The notes below the pieces were generated by a model. The model ran no database searches. It was not told the DNA's origin and was given only the letters and a program-made list of their open reading frames with translations. A stretch of DNA of 64,000 bases from NCBI RefSeq assembly GCF_900451175.1, contig NZ_UGJJ01000003.1, positions 62,001 to 126,000 of the forward strand. The letters are read 5' to 3'. The stretch's first letter is position 1. Each line of letters starts with the position of its first letter. This document shows, one piece after another, positions 57,226-64,000 of this stretch. The DNA comes from Kingella potus. GTDB lineage: Bacteria; Pseudomonadota; Gammaproteobacteria; Burkholderiales; Neisseriaceae. The translations under genes and the position numbers were made by a program.

Positions 57226-59628
57226 TTAATAGGGGGCGGGGCTTTTTTCCAGCAGGCGCAGTATCAGTGCCGATGCCAGCGTCCGCAGCCACACGACGAG
57301 CAGCAGGGCGGGATAAAGCAGCAGGCCGAGCTGTGGGACGCTTTCGGGCAGGAACAGCAGCAGAATCAGCGCGGCGGCGGCGGTTTCAAAGATGAGGCCG
57401 TACTGCCCTGCGATGGCGGCACGGGCTGCGTGGGCGGGCAGCAGCAATATCCACAATACGCCGGCGGCCAGGGCGGCAAAGGGGCGCAGCGGCAGGGAGG
57501 CCGTCTGAAAACAGGCGGCGCGGCGGATAAAGCGGACGGCGCGGGCATAGTGCGCCATATGGGCAAACAGCAGATACAGCGCGGCGTTAAACCAGAGGAT
57601 GCAGGCGGCTTGGGCGGGTAGTCCGCCATCGGTTTTGGCAATCCATAAGCCGAGGCCGGTAAGCGGCAGATTGGCCAGTATCCAGTTGATATTGTCGTTT
57701 TTGCCGTTTTTGTCGCTGAAAAAGAGGAAATAATACGTCCAGCCGGCCGCAAGGACGCAGAAGAGGAGAAACTCTGCGGGCGTGCCTTCGCCGTAGCGTT
57801 CGGAAAACGGCAGCAGGACGGCAAAGAGGGCCGGCAGGGTAAACAGATAGACGGGCGCGGCTTTCGCGCTGTATTTCACCGCCGACCATTTGTCGGAAAG
57901 GAAGCGGCCGAGCAGCGGGACATAGAAAAGTGCGCCCAGTCCGAGCATATAAGCCGCAGAGGCGGCCAACGCGACGGCGGCGGCAGCCAGGCCGGCAAAC
58001 AGCAGTTGGATACCGGCAGGCTCGCTCTCTCCGACGGAATAGCCCCACACGCCGAAAGTCAGGAAGGCGGAGACCATGACGATGAGCCACGCGCCGCGCC
58101 ATTCGCCGCCCCATTCGAGCAGGCGGGCAAGCGCGGGGCGGAAAACGGCCAGCGCGGCGCGTTCGTCTTCGTCGGTTTCTCCGGAAAGCTCCGGCCACAC
58201 CACCATCACGGCGCAGACGGCGCGGAATCTGCGCCAGAAGCCGGGGCTGCTGCCGAGGAAGCGGTCGAAGGCGCGGGTGTAGCGCGGGCTTTCGGTGCCG
58301 CCCTCCGCATCATGCGGGGACGGCGTTGCCGCAAGGCCGTCTGAAACGGGAAATCCGGCCAAGTCCGCGCCGCCGTCTCCGCCCGTCAGGCGGGCGAGAC
58401 GGCGGTAGTGCGTGAGCTGCTGCGTTTCTGCGGGCGTGATGATGCGCCCGTGTACGTCTTCGTCCCAGTGGAAATAGTCCGCCCACTGCAGCCACAGCAG
58501 CGGATGGATGATGTTGCGTAGGCGCAGAAAGTCTGCAAACTGCGGCGACAGCTCCTGCGCCGCGCCCAACGGCAGGCCGTCGAGTATTTCGTGCAGCGTC
58601 GGCCAGCTTTGCGCCAGCGCATTGCTGCCGCCGACGGCATAACAGCGTTCGGCAAAGGCAAGGGGATCGCCGCCTGCATCAAAACCGCCGTTCCCGCCGT
58701 ATTCGTGCAGATATTGCGTTGCCTGCGCAAACCCCGCCGCACCTGCTTGTGCGCCGTATTCGGGGGAAACGCTGCTTTGTCCGGCGGCACGCCGGCGGAA
58801 GTATTCGCGCCAATGCTGCCGCAGCGGGCTGTCGGCCAGCTGGTGGCGCAGCAGGAAGCGGAAGGTTTCCTGTTCGAGCCGTTCGCACTCTTCGGGCGCA
58901 AATGCGTTGAAAAAGGCAAAGGTCTGCCTGCGGCGGCGCATCAGCATGGAAAGCCCGCCCGCTTCATACCACGCTTCGAGTTGGGCGGCGATGGCTTGGT
59001 ATTGCGTGTCGAAGCCGTCGGAAACACTGTTACCGCTGCCGCCCGTTTCGTTTTCAGACGGCCTGATGTCCAGTCCCGCCATGCGGCATTCTTTGCGCCA
59101 CAGGGTTTGCAGCTTTTTCGGCAGGCCGTGCGGGCGTTCCAGCCACTCTGCCAGATGGGCGGCGGCGCGGGCGCGTTCTTCTTCTTCGTTTAGGGCGGCA
59201 AGCTGTGCGGCAAGCTGCGGCCACAGTTTCAGCAGGCCGCGCCCGTCGGCAAGGCGGTGGATGTGGTGGAGGCGGGCGATAAATTCATCGGCGGTGCAAA
59301 GTTCGCTTGCGTGGCCGTCTGAAAAGCCGTATGCCGCGTTTTCAAACGCTTCCCCGTTTTCAGACGGCCTTTGTGCCTGTTCCGCTTCGTCCGGATACGC
59401 CGTTTCTTCTGCTTCGTCCCATTCGTCAAACATCCAAGCGTCGCCGTCTTCTTCGTCCGCGCCGACATAGGGGGCGGCGGCCAGTGCGTCTTCAAAGGCT
59501 TGGCGCAGCCGCTGGTAGGCCGCCGCGTCGTCGTCGGGGCGGGTGGTTTTCAGCAGCCCGGCGTAGGCGCGTTTGACGGCGCGTTCGTCGTTGGTGGGGG
59601 CGATGTTCAGGATTTGCCAGCAGTTCAT
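57226..59628 (-). CDS. Large membrane protein with degenerate J domain
   Basis: An 800-residue protein. Residues 1-50 look like a J domain (MNCWQILNIAPTNDERAVKR, AYQRLRQAFEDALAA), but the HPD tripeptide that stimulates DnaK ATPase is RPD (residues 30-32). Residues about 60-500 are soluble, acidic and helical with many Trp and Tyr (ECERLEQETFRFLLRHQ; HPLLWLQWADYFHWDEDVHG). From about 515 on there are 8-10 membrane helices (AWLIVMVSAFLTFGVWGYS; ALFAVLLPF; LVVWLRTLASALILRLLE). Five DUS lie in the gene, four with perfect AG-DUS, and encode RPSEN, FSDGH, SDGL and FQTAS in low-complexity stretches. No function is known to me. Confidence 0.75.
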   Translation of the reverse strand: MNCWQILNIAPTNDERAVKRAYAGLLKTTRPDDDAAAYQRLRQAFEDALAAAPYVGADEEDGDAWMFDEWDEAEETAYPDEAEQAQRPSENGEAFENAAYGFSDGHASELCTADEFIARLHHIHRLADGRGLLKLWPQLAAQLAALNEEEERARAAAHLAEWLERPHGLPKKLQTLWRKECRMAGLDIRPSENETGGSGNSVSDGFDTQYQAIAAQLEAWYEAGGLSMLMRRRRQTFAFFNAFAPEECERLEQETFRFLLRHQLADSPLRQHWREYFRRRAAGQSSVSPEYGAQAGAAGFAQATQYLHEYGGNGGFDAGGDPLAFAERCYAVGGSNALAQSWPTLHEILDGLPLGAAQELSPQFADFLRLRNIIHPLLWLQWADYFHWDEDVHGRIITPAETQQLTHYRRLARLTGGDGGADLAGFPVSDGLAATPSPHDAEGGTESPRYTRAFDRFLGSSPGFWRRFRAVCAVMVVWPELSGETDEDERAALAVFRPALARLLEWGGEWRGAWLIVMVSAFLTFGVWGYSVGESEPAGIQLLFAGLAAAAVALAASAAYMLGLGALFYVPLLGRFLSDKWSAVKYSAKAAPVYLFTLPALFAVLLPFSERYGEGTPAEFLLFCVLAAGWTYYFLFFSDKNGKNDNINWILANLPLTGLGLWIAKTDGGLPAQAACILWFNAALYLLFAHMAHYARAVRFIRRAACFQTASLPLRPFAALAAGVLWILLLPAHAARAAIAGQYGLIFETAAAALILLLFLPESVPQLGLLLYPALLLVVWLRTLASALILRLLEKSPAPY

Positions 59629-59733
59629 GGTTTTTCTTCGGTCGGCAGGTTGGGAAACGGAGTAGCAGAAAGTGCGGCTGCGTCAGGGAGCGCGTGCGCC
59701 GCCCCGCGCTTTTCAGACGGCCTCAAACGGTGT

Positions 59734-60396
59734 TCACGGCGCGTCGCCCAGCATATAGCCCAAGCCGCGCTTGGTTTTGATGGCCGATGCGCCGATTTTT
59801 TTGCGCAGGTTGTGGATGTGCACTTCCACCGCGTTGCTGTCCACTTCCTGATCCCAGCCGTAGAGTTTGTCTTCGATTTGGGCGCGGCTGACGATGTGCG
59901 CCGGCTTGGACACCAGCATTTCGAGCAGCCGCCATTCGCGGGCGGTCAAATCCAAAACCCTGCCGTCGAGCGCGGCGGTTTTGGCGGCGGTATCGAGCGT
60001 GAGCCGCCCGAATTGCAGGATGCTGTCGGCACGCCCGCGGCTACGCCGCACCAAGACGTTCAGCCGCGCGGCGAGTTCTTCCAGCGCAAAAGGTTTGCAC
60101 AAATAATCGTCCGCGCCGCCGTTCAGGCCGGCCAGACGGTCGGGCAGCGCGTCGCGGGCGGTCAGAATCAGCACGGGTATGGCGATGCCGCCGGCGCGCC
60201 AGCGTTGCAGAATGTCCATGCCGTCGATATTGGGCAGGCCCAAATCCAAGACTGCGGCATCGTAAGGAGCGGCGGAAGCGGCGGCCAGCCCTTCGAGGCC
60301 GTCTGAAAACCAGTCGGCCGCCATGCCCAGCTTGTTCAAACCGGCGGCTATGCCGTCGCCGATATGCGGGTCGTCTTCGATCAAAAGTATGCGCAC
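59734..60396 (-). CDS. OmpR-family response regulator (QseB/PmrA-like), no adjacent kinase
   Basis: 220 residues. Receiver: ILLIEDDPHIGDGIA, phosphorylated Asp51 in AAVLDLGLPNIDGMD, Lys in YLCKPFALEE. Winged helix: LTAREWRLLEMLVSKPAHIV, VEVHIHNLRKKIG, RGLGYML. The family resemblance (short linker, VEVHIHNLRKK) is to QseB/PmrA. One DUS in the receiver encodes FSDGL. The partner kinase, normally the next gene, is missing: a J-domain-like gene follows instead. It faces two PepSY genes across a 172-bp promoter region that carries a PmrA-type box. Confidence 0.93.
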   Translation of the reverse strand: MRILLIEDDPHIGDGIAAGLNKLGMAADWFSDGLEGLAAASAAPYDAAVLDLGLPNIDGMDILQRWRAGGIAIPVLILTARDALPDRLAGLNGGADDYLCKPFALEELAARLNVLVRRSRGRADSILQFGRLTLDTAAKTAALDGRVLDLTAREWRLLEMLVSKPAHIVSRAQIEDKLYGWDQEVDSNAVEVHIHNLRKKIGASAIKTKRGLGYMLGDAP

Positions 60397-60568
60397 GCTT
60401 GCTCCGTTTGATTTAAATATATTTTAAAAACATTGTATTGCAAAATAGGCCGCAGAAATTTTCCTACTTTAAGATTCGCTTAATCTTGCTTTGGTTTAAT
60501 GCGCTCCATCGCAAGGGACAAACTTCCCGAAGCCGAGAAATCCGTTAATTTCATCAAAGGAAACCATC
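60397..60568. other. 172-bp AT-rich divergent promoter region
   Basis: Contains AT-rich blocks (AAATATATTTTAAAAA at about 60415-60430) that can host the promoter of the response-regulator gene, and the PmrA-type box at 60468-60484. No DUS lies here, unusual for spacers in this window. Confidence 0.5.
60468..60484 (+). promoter_or_regulatory. PmrA/QseB-type direct-repeat operator
   Basis: TTTAAG-ATTCG-CTTAAT fits YTTAAK-N5-YTTAAK, the direct repeat bound by PmrA/QseB-type regulators, at every defined position. It lies about 85 bp before the first PepSY gene and 72 bp from the start of the divergent regulator gene, so it could control both. A following ATCTTG adds a third partial half-site. 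Confidence 0.55.
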
Positions 60569-60853
60569 ATGAAAAAATTCATCTTCACCATCCTGACCGC
60601 CGCCGCCGCCGCCGCCGCCACTGCCGACGACCGCATCGAACAGCAGGTTTACAGCGATCCGGCCTTCGGACAAAAACGGGAAGCCGCCGTCAAAATACTG
60701 GAAAAACGCGGCTACCAGATACACCAAATCGAAGCCGACGACCATTGGGGCAAACCCGTTTTGGAAGTGGAAGCCTATAAAAACGGCCGCGAATACGAGA
60801 TCCTGCTGTCTTATCCCGATTTGAAAATCATCAAAGAACGGCGCGACCGCTGA
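60569..60853 (+). CDS. PepSY-domain periplasmic protein (small)
   Basis: 94 residues: a Sec signal peptide (MKKFIFTILTAAAAAAATAD) then one PepSY-like unit (KREAAVKILEKRGYQIHQIE, VLEVEAYKNGREYEILLSYP). AAAGGAAACCATC precedes the start. First gene of a two-gene set with the next PepSY gene, 47 bp apart. Such proteins are often induced by QseB/PmrA systems and may bind peptides or inhibit proteases; precise role unknown. Confidence 0.85.
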   Translation: MKKFIFTILTAAAAAAATADDRIEQQVYSDPAFGQKREAAVKILEKRGYQIHQIEADDHWGKPVLEVEAYKNGREYEILLSYPDLKIIKERRDR

Positions 60854-60900
60854 TTTTATCCCTCCGCACACCCGTCCGACTTTATCTGCCGAAAGGAAGC

Positions 60901-61494
60901 ATGATGAAAGCCCCAAACATTTTTAAGCGTAACCCAAAATTCATCGCCGCCGTCTTGGCCGCCGCCTGTGCGGGCTCGGCTTTCGCCGGCCCGTCCCAAA
61001 CCTGCCCCGGCGCACCCGCCGCCCCCTGCGAGGCCTATAGCGCAGACGCTGCGCCTGCCGGCAAACAGGCCGCTTTCGCCCAGGCGAAAATCAGCGCGGC
61101 ACAAGCGGTGGACTATGCCGCCGCCAAAACCAAAGGGCAGCCTGTGGAAGTGGATTTCCGCTACAAACACGGCCGCAGCTACTATAAGGTTGAGATTGCC
61201 GACGGCACGGCACAGCAGGAAGTGTTTGTCGATGCGGCCACAGGCAGCATCATCGACAGCCGCCCCGACTACGACAGCAAACCGCGCCGCCCCGTGCCGA
61301 ATGTGGCCGTGTCGCTGAAACAGGCCATCGCCGCCGCCGAGGCGGAAACAGGCGGTAAAGCCAAAGATGCGGAACTGAAATACAAGCGCGGCCGGCCCGT
61401 GTACGAAGTGGAAACCGTAAACGGCGCACAGAAACACGAAGTGCGCGTCAATGCCGCCGACGGCAAAATCATTTCTTCCCATCTCGATCTCTAA
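60901..61494 (+). CDS. PepSY-domain periplasmic protein with two domains
   Basis: 197 residues with an N-terminal export signal (KFIAAVLAAACAGSAFAGP) and two PepSY repeats: about residues 60-120 (AAQAVDYAAAKTKGQPVEVD, QEVFVDAATGSIIDSRPD) and 128-195 (LKQAIAAAEAETGGKAKDAE, KHEVRVNAADGKIISSHLDL). A Cys pair near the N-terminus of the mature part (TCPGAPAAPCEAY) could form a disulfide. Adjacent ATGs at 60901 and 60904. GAAAGGAAGC upstream. Probably transcribed with the smaller PepSY gene. Confidence 0.88.
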   Translation: MMKAPNIFKRNPKFIAAVLAAACAGSAFAGPSQTCPGAPAAPCEAYSADAAPAGKQAAFAQAKISAAQAVDYAAAKTKGQPVEVDFRYKHGRSYYKVEIADGTAQQEVFVDAATGSIIDSRPDYDSKPRRPVPNVAVSLKQAIAAAEAETGGKAKDAELKYKRGRPVYEVETVNGAQKHEVRVNAADGKIISSHLDL

Positions 61495-61530
61495 ACCGCC
61501 CCGCAGCTCCGAGGCCGTCCGGACACCGTT

Positions 61531-62451
61531 TCAGACGGCCTTTTGCGCGTCCCCGCCCTCCTCCGCCGCTTCCGCCAGCCGCTCCCGCAGCCAGCGGTGC
61601 GCCGGATCGGCATGGCTGCGTTCGTGCCACACCAAAAGCTCGTCGTATCCGTCCATCGCAAACGGCACTTCGCGCACTTCCAGTCCCTCTTCGCCCCGCA
61701 CCAAACGCGAAGGCACCACGGCCAGCAAATCGCTTTGGCGCAGAATGGCGGGAATCTGCGCAAAACTCTGCACCGACACCGCCACATTGCGCCGCAGCCC
61801 CATCCGCGCGATCGTCTCATCTGCCGCACCGGTAAAAACGCCGCCGAAAAACGAACCCAGCACATAACTCGGGCGGCAAAACGTGTCCGCATCCCACGTT
61901 TCCCGCAAAACGGGATGGCCGATCCGCATCGCGCAGACAAAGCGTTCGCGGTACAGCACCTTATAGCGCAGCCGCTCCGGCGCGGCCACGGGGGCCACCA
62001 CCGCCGCATCCAGCGCGCCATGCGCCAGCTTTTCCTCTATCTGCCCGCGGTGCAGGTTGAAAAACGCCGTTTTCACATTCGGCGCAAGCGTCTGCAGCCG
62101 TCGCAAAAAAGGAATGCCGACGCTGTAAAAACCGTCGTCGGCCACGCCGATTCTGAACACCGTATCCTGTGCCGCCGGATCGAAATCCGCCGGCCGCACC
62201 AGCGCGTCTATCTCGCCGAAAATCCGCGCCAGCGGCGCGGCAAAGGCGGCGGCACGCTCCGTCGGCACCATGCCCTGCGGCGTGCGCACCAGTATCTCGT
62301 CGCCGAAATACAGCCGCAGCCGCGCCAACATCCCGCTCACCGCCGACTGCGACAAGGCCAGCCGGCCTGCGGCGCGGGTTACGTTGCGTTCCTCCAAAAG
62401 CACATACAGGGCTTTGAGCAGGTTCAAATCGAGATTGGCAGGCAGCTTCAT
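61531..62451 (-). CDS. LysR-family transcriptional regulator
   Basis: 306 residues from the ATG at 62451 (MKLPANLDLNLLKALYVLLE); a longer frame is not used. The N-terminal helix-turn-helix reads RNVTRAAGRLALSQSAVSGM, and the co-inducer domain spans residues about 90-300. The pattern DLNLLKALYVLLEERNVTRA is the one found in NodD/LeuO-like LysR proteins. It ends K-A-V-stop within AGGCCGTCTGAA, so the DUS again provides the stop. Converges on the PepSY gene and is followed upstream by ridA. Target unknown. Confidence 0.9.
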   Translation of the reverse strand: MKLPANLDLNLLKALYVLLEERNVTRAAGRLALSQSAVSGMLARLRLYFGDEILVRTPQGMVPTERAAAFAAPLARIFGEIDALVRPADFDPAAQDTVFRIGVADDGFYSVGIPFLRRLQTLAPNVKTAFFNLHRGQIEEKLAHGALDAAVVAPVAAPERLRYKVLYRERFVCAMRIGHPVLRETWDADTFCRPSYVLGSFFGGVFTGAADETIARMGLRRNVAVSVQSFAQIPAILRQSDLLAVVPSRLVRGEEGLEVREVPFAMDGYDELLVWHERSHADPAHRWLRERLAEAAEEGGDAQKAV

Positions 62452-62500
62452 AAAACGTGTTCCGAAAACAAAACGGACAAGCGGCGGCAAAACGCCGCAG

Positions 62501-62540
62501 AGGCCGTCTGAAAACCGGAAACGGCATTTTCAGACGGCCT
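62501..62540. terminator. DUS hairpin between ridA and the LysR gene
   Basis: AGGCCGTCTGAAAACCG (62501 onwards) pairs with TTTTCAGACGGCCT ending at 62540. On the minus strand it follows ridA. Confidence 0.65.
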
Positions 62541-62556
62541 CTTTCCCTAGCGGAGC

Positions 62557-62943
62557 TTACGGCAGCACCATCACCGCTTCGGCCTCCACCTGCACCCCTT
62601 TGGGCAGTGCGGCCACGCCGACGGCGGCGCGGGCGGGGTACGGCTGCGCGAAATACTCGGCCATCACCTCATTGAACACGGCAAATTCCGACAAATCGGT
62701 CAGATAGGCGTTCAGCTTCACAATATCGTCCAAAGAGCCGCCTGCCGCTTCGGCCACCGCCCGCAGGTTTTGAAACACCCGATGTGCCTCGGCGCGGAAA
62801 TCGCCGTCGCCGACCACTTCCATCGTGGCCGGATCCAGCGGAATCTGGCCGCTCAAATACACCGTATTGCCGGCCTTCACGGCCTGGCTGTACGCACCGA
62901 TGGCGGCGGGGGCTTTGTCGGTATGGATAATCTGTCTGCTCAT
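62557..62943 (-). CDS. ridA: RidA-family 2-iminobutanoate/2-iminopropanoate deaminase
   Basis: Hydrolyses reactive enamine/imine intermediates formed by PLP enzymes such as threonine dehydratase. 128 residues, full length. Family blocks: KAPAAIGAYSQAVKAGNTVY, LSGQIPLDPATM, and PARAAVGVAALPKGVQVEAE, with the conserved active-site Arg in this last block. The start at 62943 (MSRQIIHTDKAPAAIG) is preferred over a longer frame. It links naturally to branched-chain amino-acid metabolism (ilvD lies elsewhere in the window). Confidence 0.95.
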   Translation of the reverse strand: MSRQIIHTDKAPAAIGAYSQAVKAGNTVYLSGQIPLDPATMEVVGDGDFRAEAHRVFQNLRAVAEAAGGSLDDIVKLNAYLTDLSEFAVFNEVMAEYFAQPYPARAAVGVAALPKGVQVEAEAVMVLP

Positions 62944-63047
62944 AGTTGCAACCCTTTTGTTAAGAAATCGGCATATAATAACATTTTTTAACCGCAGGCC
63001 GTCTGAAAATACGGCGGCAGCCACACCGACGCAGACAAGGAAAACAT

Positions 63048-63869
63048 ATGCAGGAAGGGTGCGCCCCGAAAATTTTTCTTTTCGTTCCCGGCAACCGCAC
63101 CGATCTGATTGCCAACGCATTCGGCATCGGCGCGGACGAAGTCGTCGTCGACTGGGAAGACGCGCTGGCCGAAGCCGACAAAGACCAGGCCGCACTCGAT
63201 CTCGCGGCCTACTGCGGCAGCAGCGGCGCACGCGGAATCTGGCTGCGCACCAACTCCGCCGACAGCAGCCGCTTCCCGCGCGACTGCGAAGCCCTGACCG
63301 AGCTTTCCGCCGTAAAAGGCGTATTCCTGCCCAAAGCCGAACGCCCCGCCGACATCACCTCCCTGCATCTGGCCTGCGGCAAACCCGTCATCGCCCTGAT
63401 CGAAACCGCCAAAGGCATACTCAACCTGCCCCAAATCGCCTTCGCGCAGGGGCTGCACGCCCTCTCCTACGGCTGTCTCGATCTGACCAACGAACTCGGC
63501 CTCAACTTCGGCACCCCCGCCGCCGGCACCTTCTTCAACCACCTGCGCATCGAGCTGCTGCTGCACAGCCGACTCAACGGCCTCTTCCCCCCCATCGAAA
63601 CCGTCTTCCCCGATTTTTCCGACGACGACGGCCTGCGCCGCCACACAGAGTTTTGGCGCGACATCGGCTTCGGCGGCATGCTATGCATCCACCCCAAACA
63701 GGTCGCCCTCGCCAAAATCCTGCTGCAGCCGACTCCCGAATCGGCGGCTTTCGCCGAAAAAGTGCTCTCCGCAGCCGAGCAAAACCGCTCCGGCGTATTC
63801 CAGGTGGACGGCAAAATGGTGGACGCGCCCGTTATCGCGCGCGCCAAAAAACTGCTGGGCCGCGGCTGA
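63048..63869 (+). CDS. HpcH/HpaI aldolase-citrate lyase family protein (CitE-like)
   Basis: A 273-residue TIM-barrel lyase. CitE-like signatures: FLFVPGNRTDLIANAFGIGA with the CoA-contact Arg, VVVDWEDALAEADK (metal ligands), GIWLRTNSADSS, IALIETAKGILNLP (catalytic Glu) and LSYGCLDLTNELG (Asp ligand). C-terminal GGMLCIHPKQVALAKIL is typical of the malyl/citramalyl/citryl-CoA lyases. No citD, citF or other partner is adjacent, so a stand-alone CoA-ester lyase is more likely than a citrate lyase subunit. One DUS lies just upstream. Confidence 0.9.
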   Translation: MQEGCAPKIFLFVPGNRTDLIANAFGIGADEVVVDWEDALAEADKDQAALDLAAYCGSSGARGIWLRTNSADSSRFPRDCEALTELSAVKGVFLPKAERPADITSLHLACGKPVIALIETAKGILNLPQIAFAQGLHALSYGCLDLTNELGLNFGTPAAGTFFNHLRIELLLHSRLNGLFPPIETVFPDFSDDDGLRRHTEFWRDIGFGGMLCIHPKQVALAKILLQPTPESAAFAEKVLSAAEQNRSGVFQVDGKMVDAPVIARAKKLLGRG

Positions 63870-63886
63870 TACCGCCGCAGCGCAAC

Positions 63887-63919
63887 AGGCCGTCTGAACA
63901 TTCGGTTTTCAGACGGCCT
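63887..63919. terminator. DUS hairpin after the CitE-like gene
   Basis: AGGCCGTCTGAA (63887-63898) pairs with TTCAGACGGCCT (63908-63919), right after the stop. Confidence 0.7.
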
Positions 63920-63979
63920 CTGTAATTGTGTCTTCACCGCAAACCAAATAAAAAAACATCCGCCCTGCCAACTGCAAAA

Positions 63980-64000
63980 GTAGGGTGTGTCGCCCTCAGG
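63980..64000. repeat. Start of another GTAGGGTGTG type A repeat, cut by window end
   Basis: GTAGGGTGTGTCGCC followed by CTCAGG at the edge of the window, preceded by CAAAA as in the 17.3-kb array. Probably the first half of another repeat copy. Confidence 0.6.

Overview
The window is a chromosomal segment of a commensal Neisseria-like bacterium (Neisseriaceae, Betaproteobacteria). The clearest sign is the 12-mer AGGCCGTCTGAA, the AG dialect of the neisserial DNA uptake sequence (DUS). It occurs dozens of times, mostly as inverted pairs forming hairpins between genes. GyrA with Ser91/Asp95 and an acidic C-terminal insertion, the tpiA-secG-tRNA-Leu order and a Zur-type operator fit the same genus. 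AG-DUS rather than ATGCCGTCTGAA argues against N. meningitidis and N. gonorrhoeae; the species cannot be named from this sequence.

Layout: 1-4.1 kb holds two NarK nitrate/nitrite carriers and, divergently, moaCDE for the molybdenum cofactor needed by nitrate reductase. 4.2-12.1 kb holds an AT-rich orphan gene, a PqiC-like lipoprotein, a DUF3482 GTPase, uvrC, ilvD and an AlaA-type aminotransferase. 12.1-17.2 kb is a haem-uptake operon (TonB receptor, binding protein, permease, ATPase) behind a good promoter with a possible Fur site. 17.3-18 kb is a tandem array of four 161-bp units. 18-32.6 kb carries housekeeping genes (coaBC, gyrA, a TrmH-type methyltransferase, tRNA-Leu(GAG), secG, tpiA, an LpxL-type acyltransferase, rbfA, truB), a TetR regulator, a His-tailed DUF4198 metal protein behind a Zur-like box, and a PACE efflux pump. 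32.6-36.3 kb is a repeat-rich gene graveyard with hypothetical genes, a disrupted gene and debris. 36.3-42.6 kb has polA, xseA and a Tat-exported flavoprotein.

43.1-48.4 kb is one 1742-codon gene fusing a DnaQ-like exonuclease, a RecQ helicase and a UvrD/Rep helicase, with repeat arrays on both sides. 48.8-52 kb has a secreted phosphatase, a YciO-like protein, a CPBP protease and an S2P homologue that has lost its zinc motif. 52-55.3 kb is probably imported: a degraded YubB-like gene, a two-component pair, a CreD missing its periplasmic domain and a truncated parA. 55.6-64 kb has panB, a deoxynucleoside kinase, a membrane J-domain-like protein, an orphan response regulator facing two PepSY genes across a PmrA-type box, a LysR regulator, ridA and a CitE-like lyase.

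Three themes link the window. Nitrate transport is linked to cofactor synthesis. Iron/haem and zinc genes carry candidate Fur and Zur sites. Accessory genes sit next to DUS of other Neisseriaceae dialects (Kingella, Eikenella, mucosa and AT types), which marks them as likely imports by transformation. The strongest candidates for something undescribed are the exonuclease-RecQ-UvrD fusion, the mini-CreD two-component locus and the PepSY/orphan-regulator locus.
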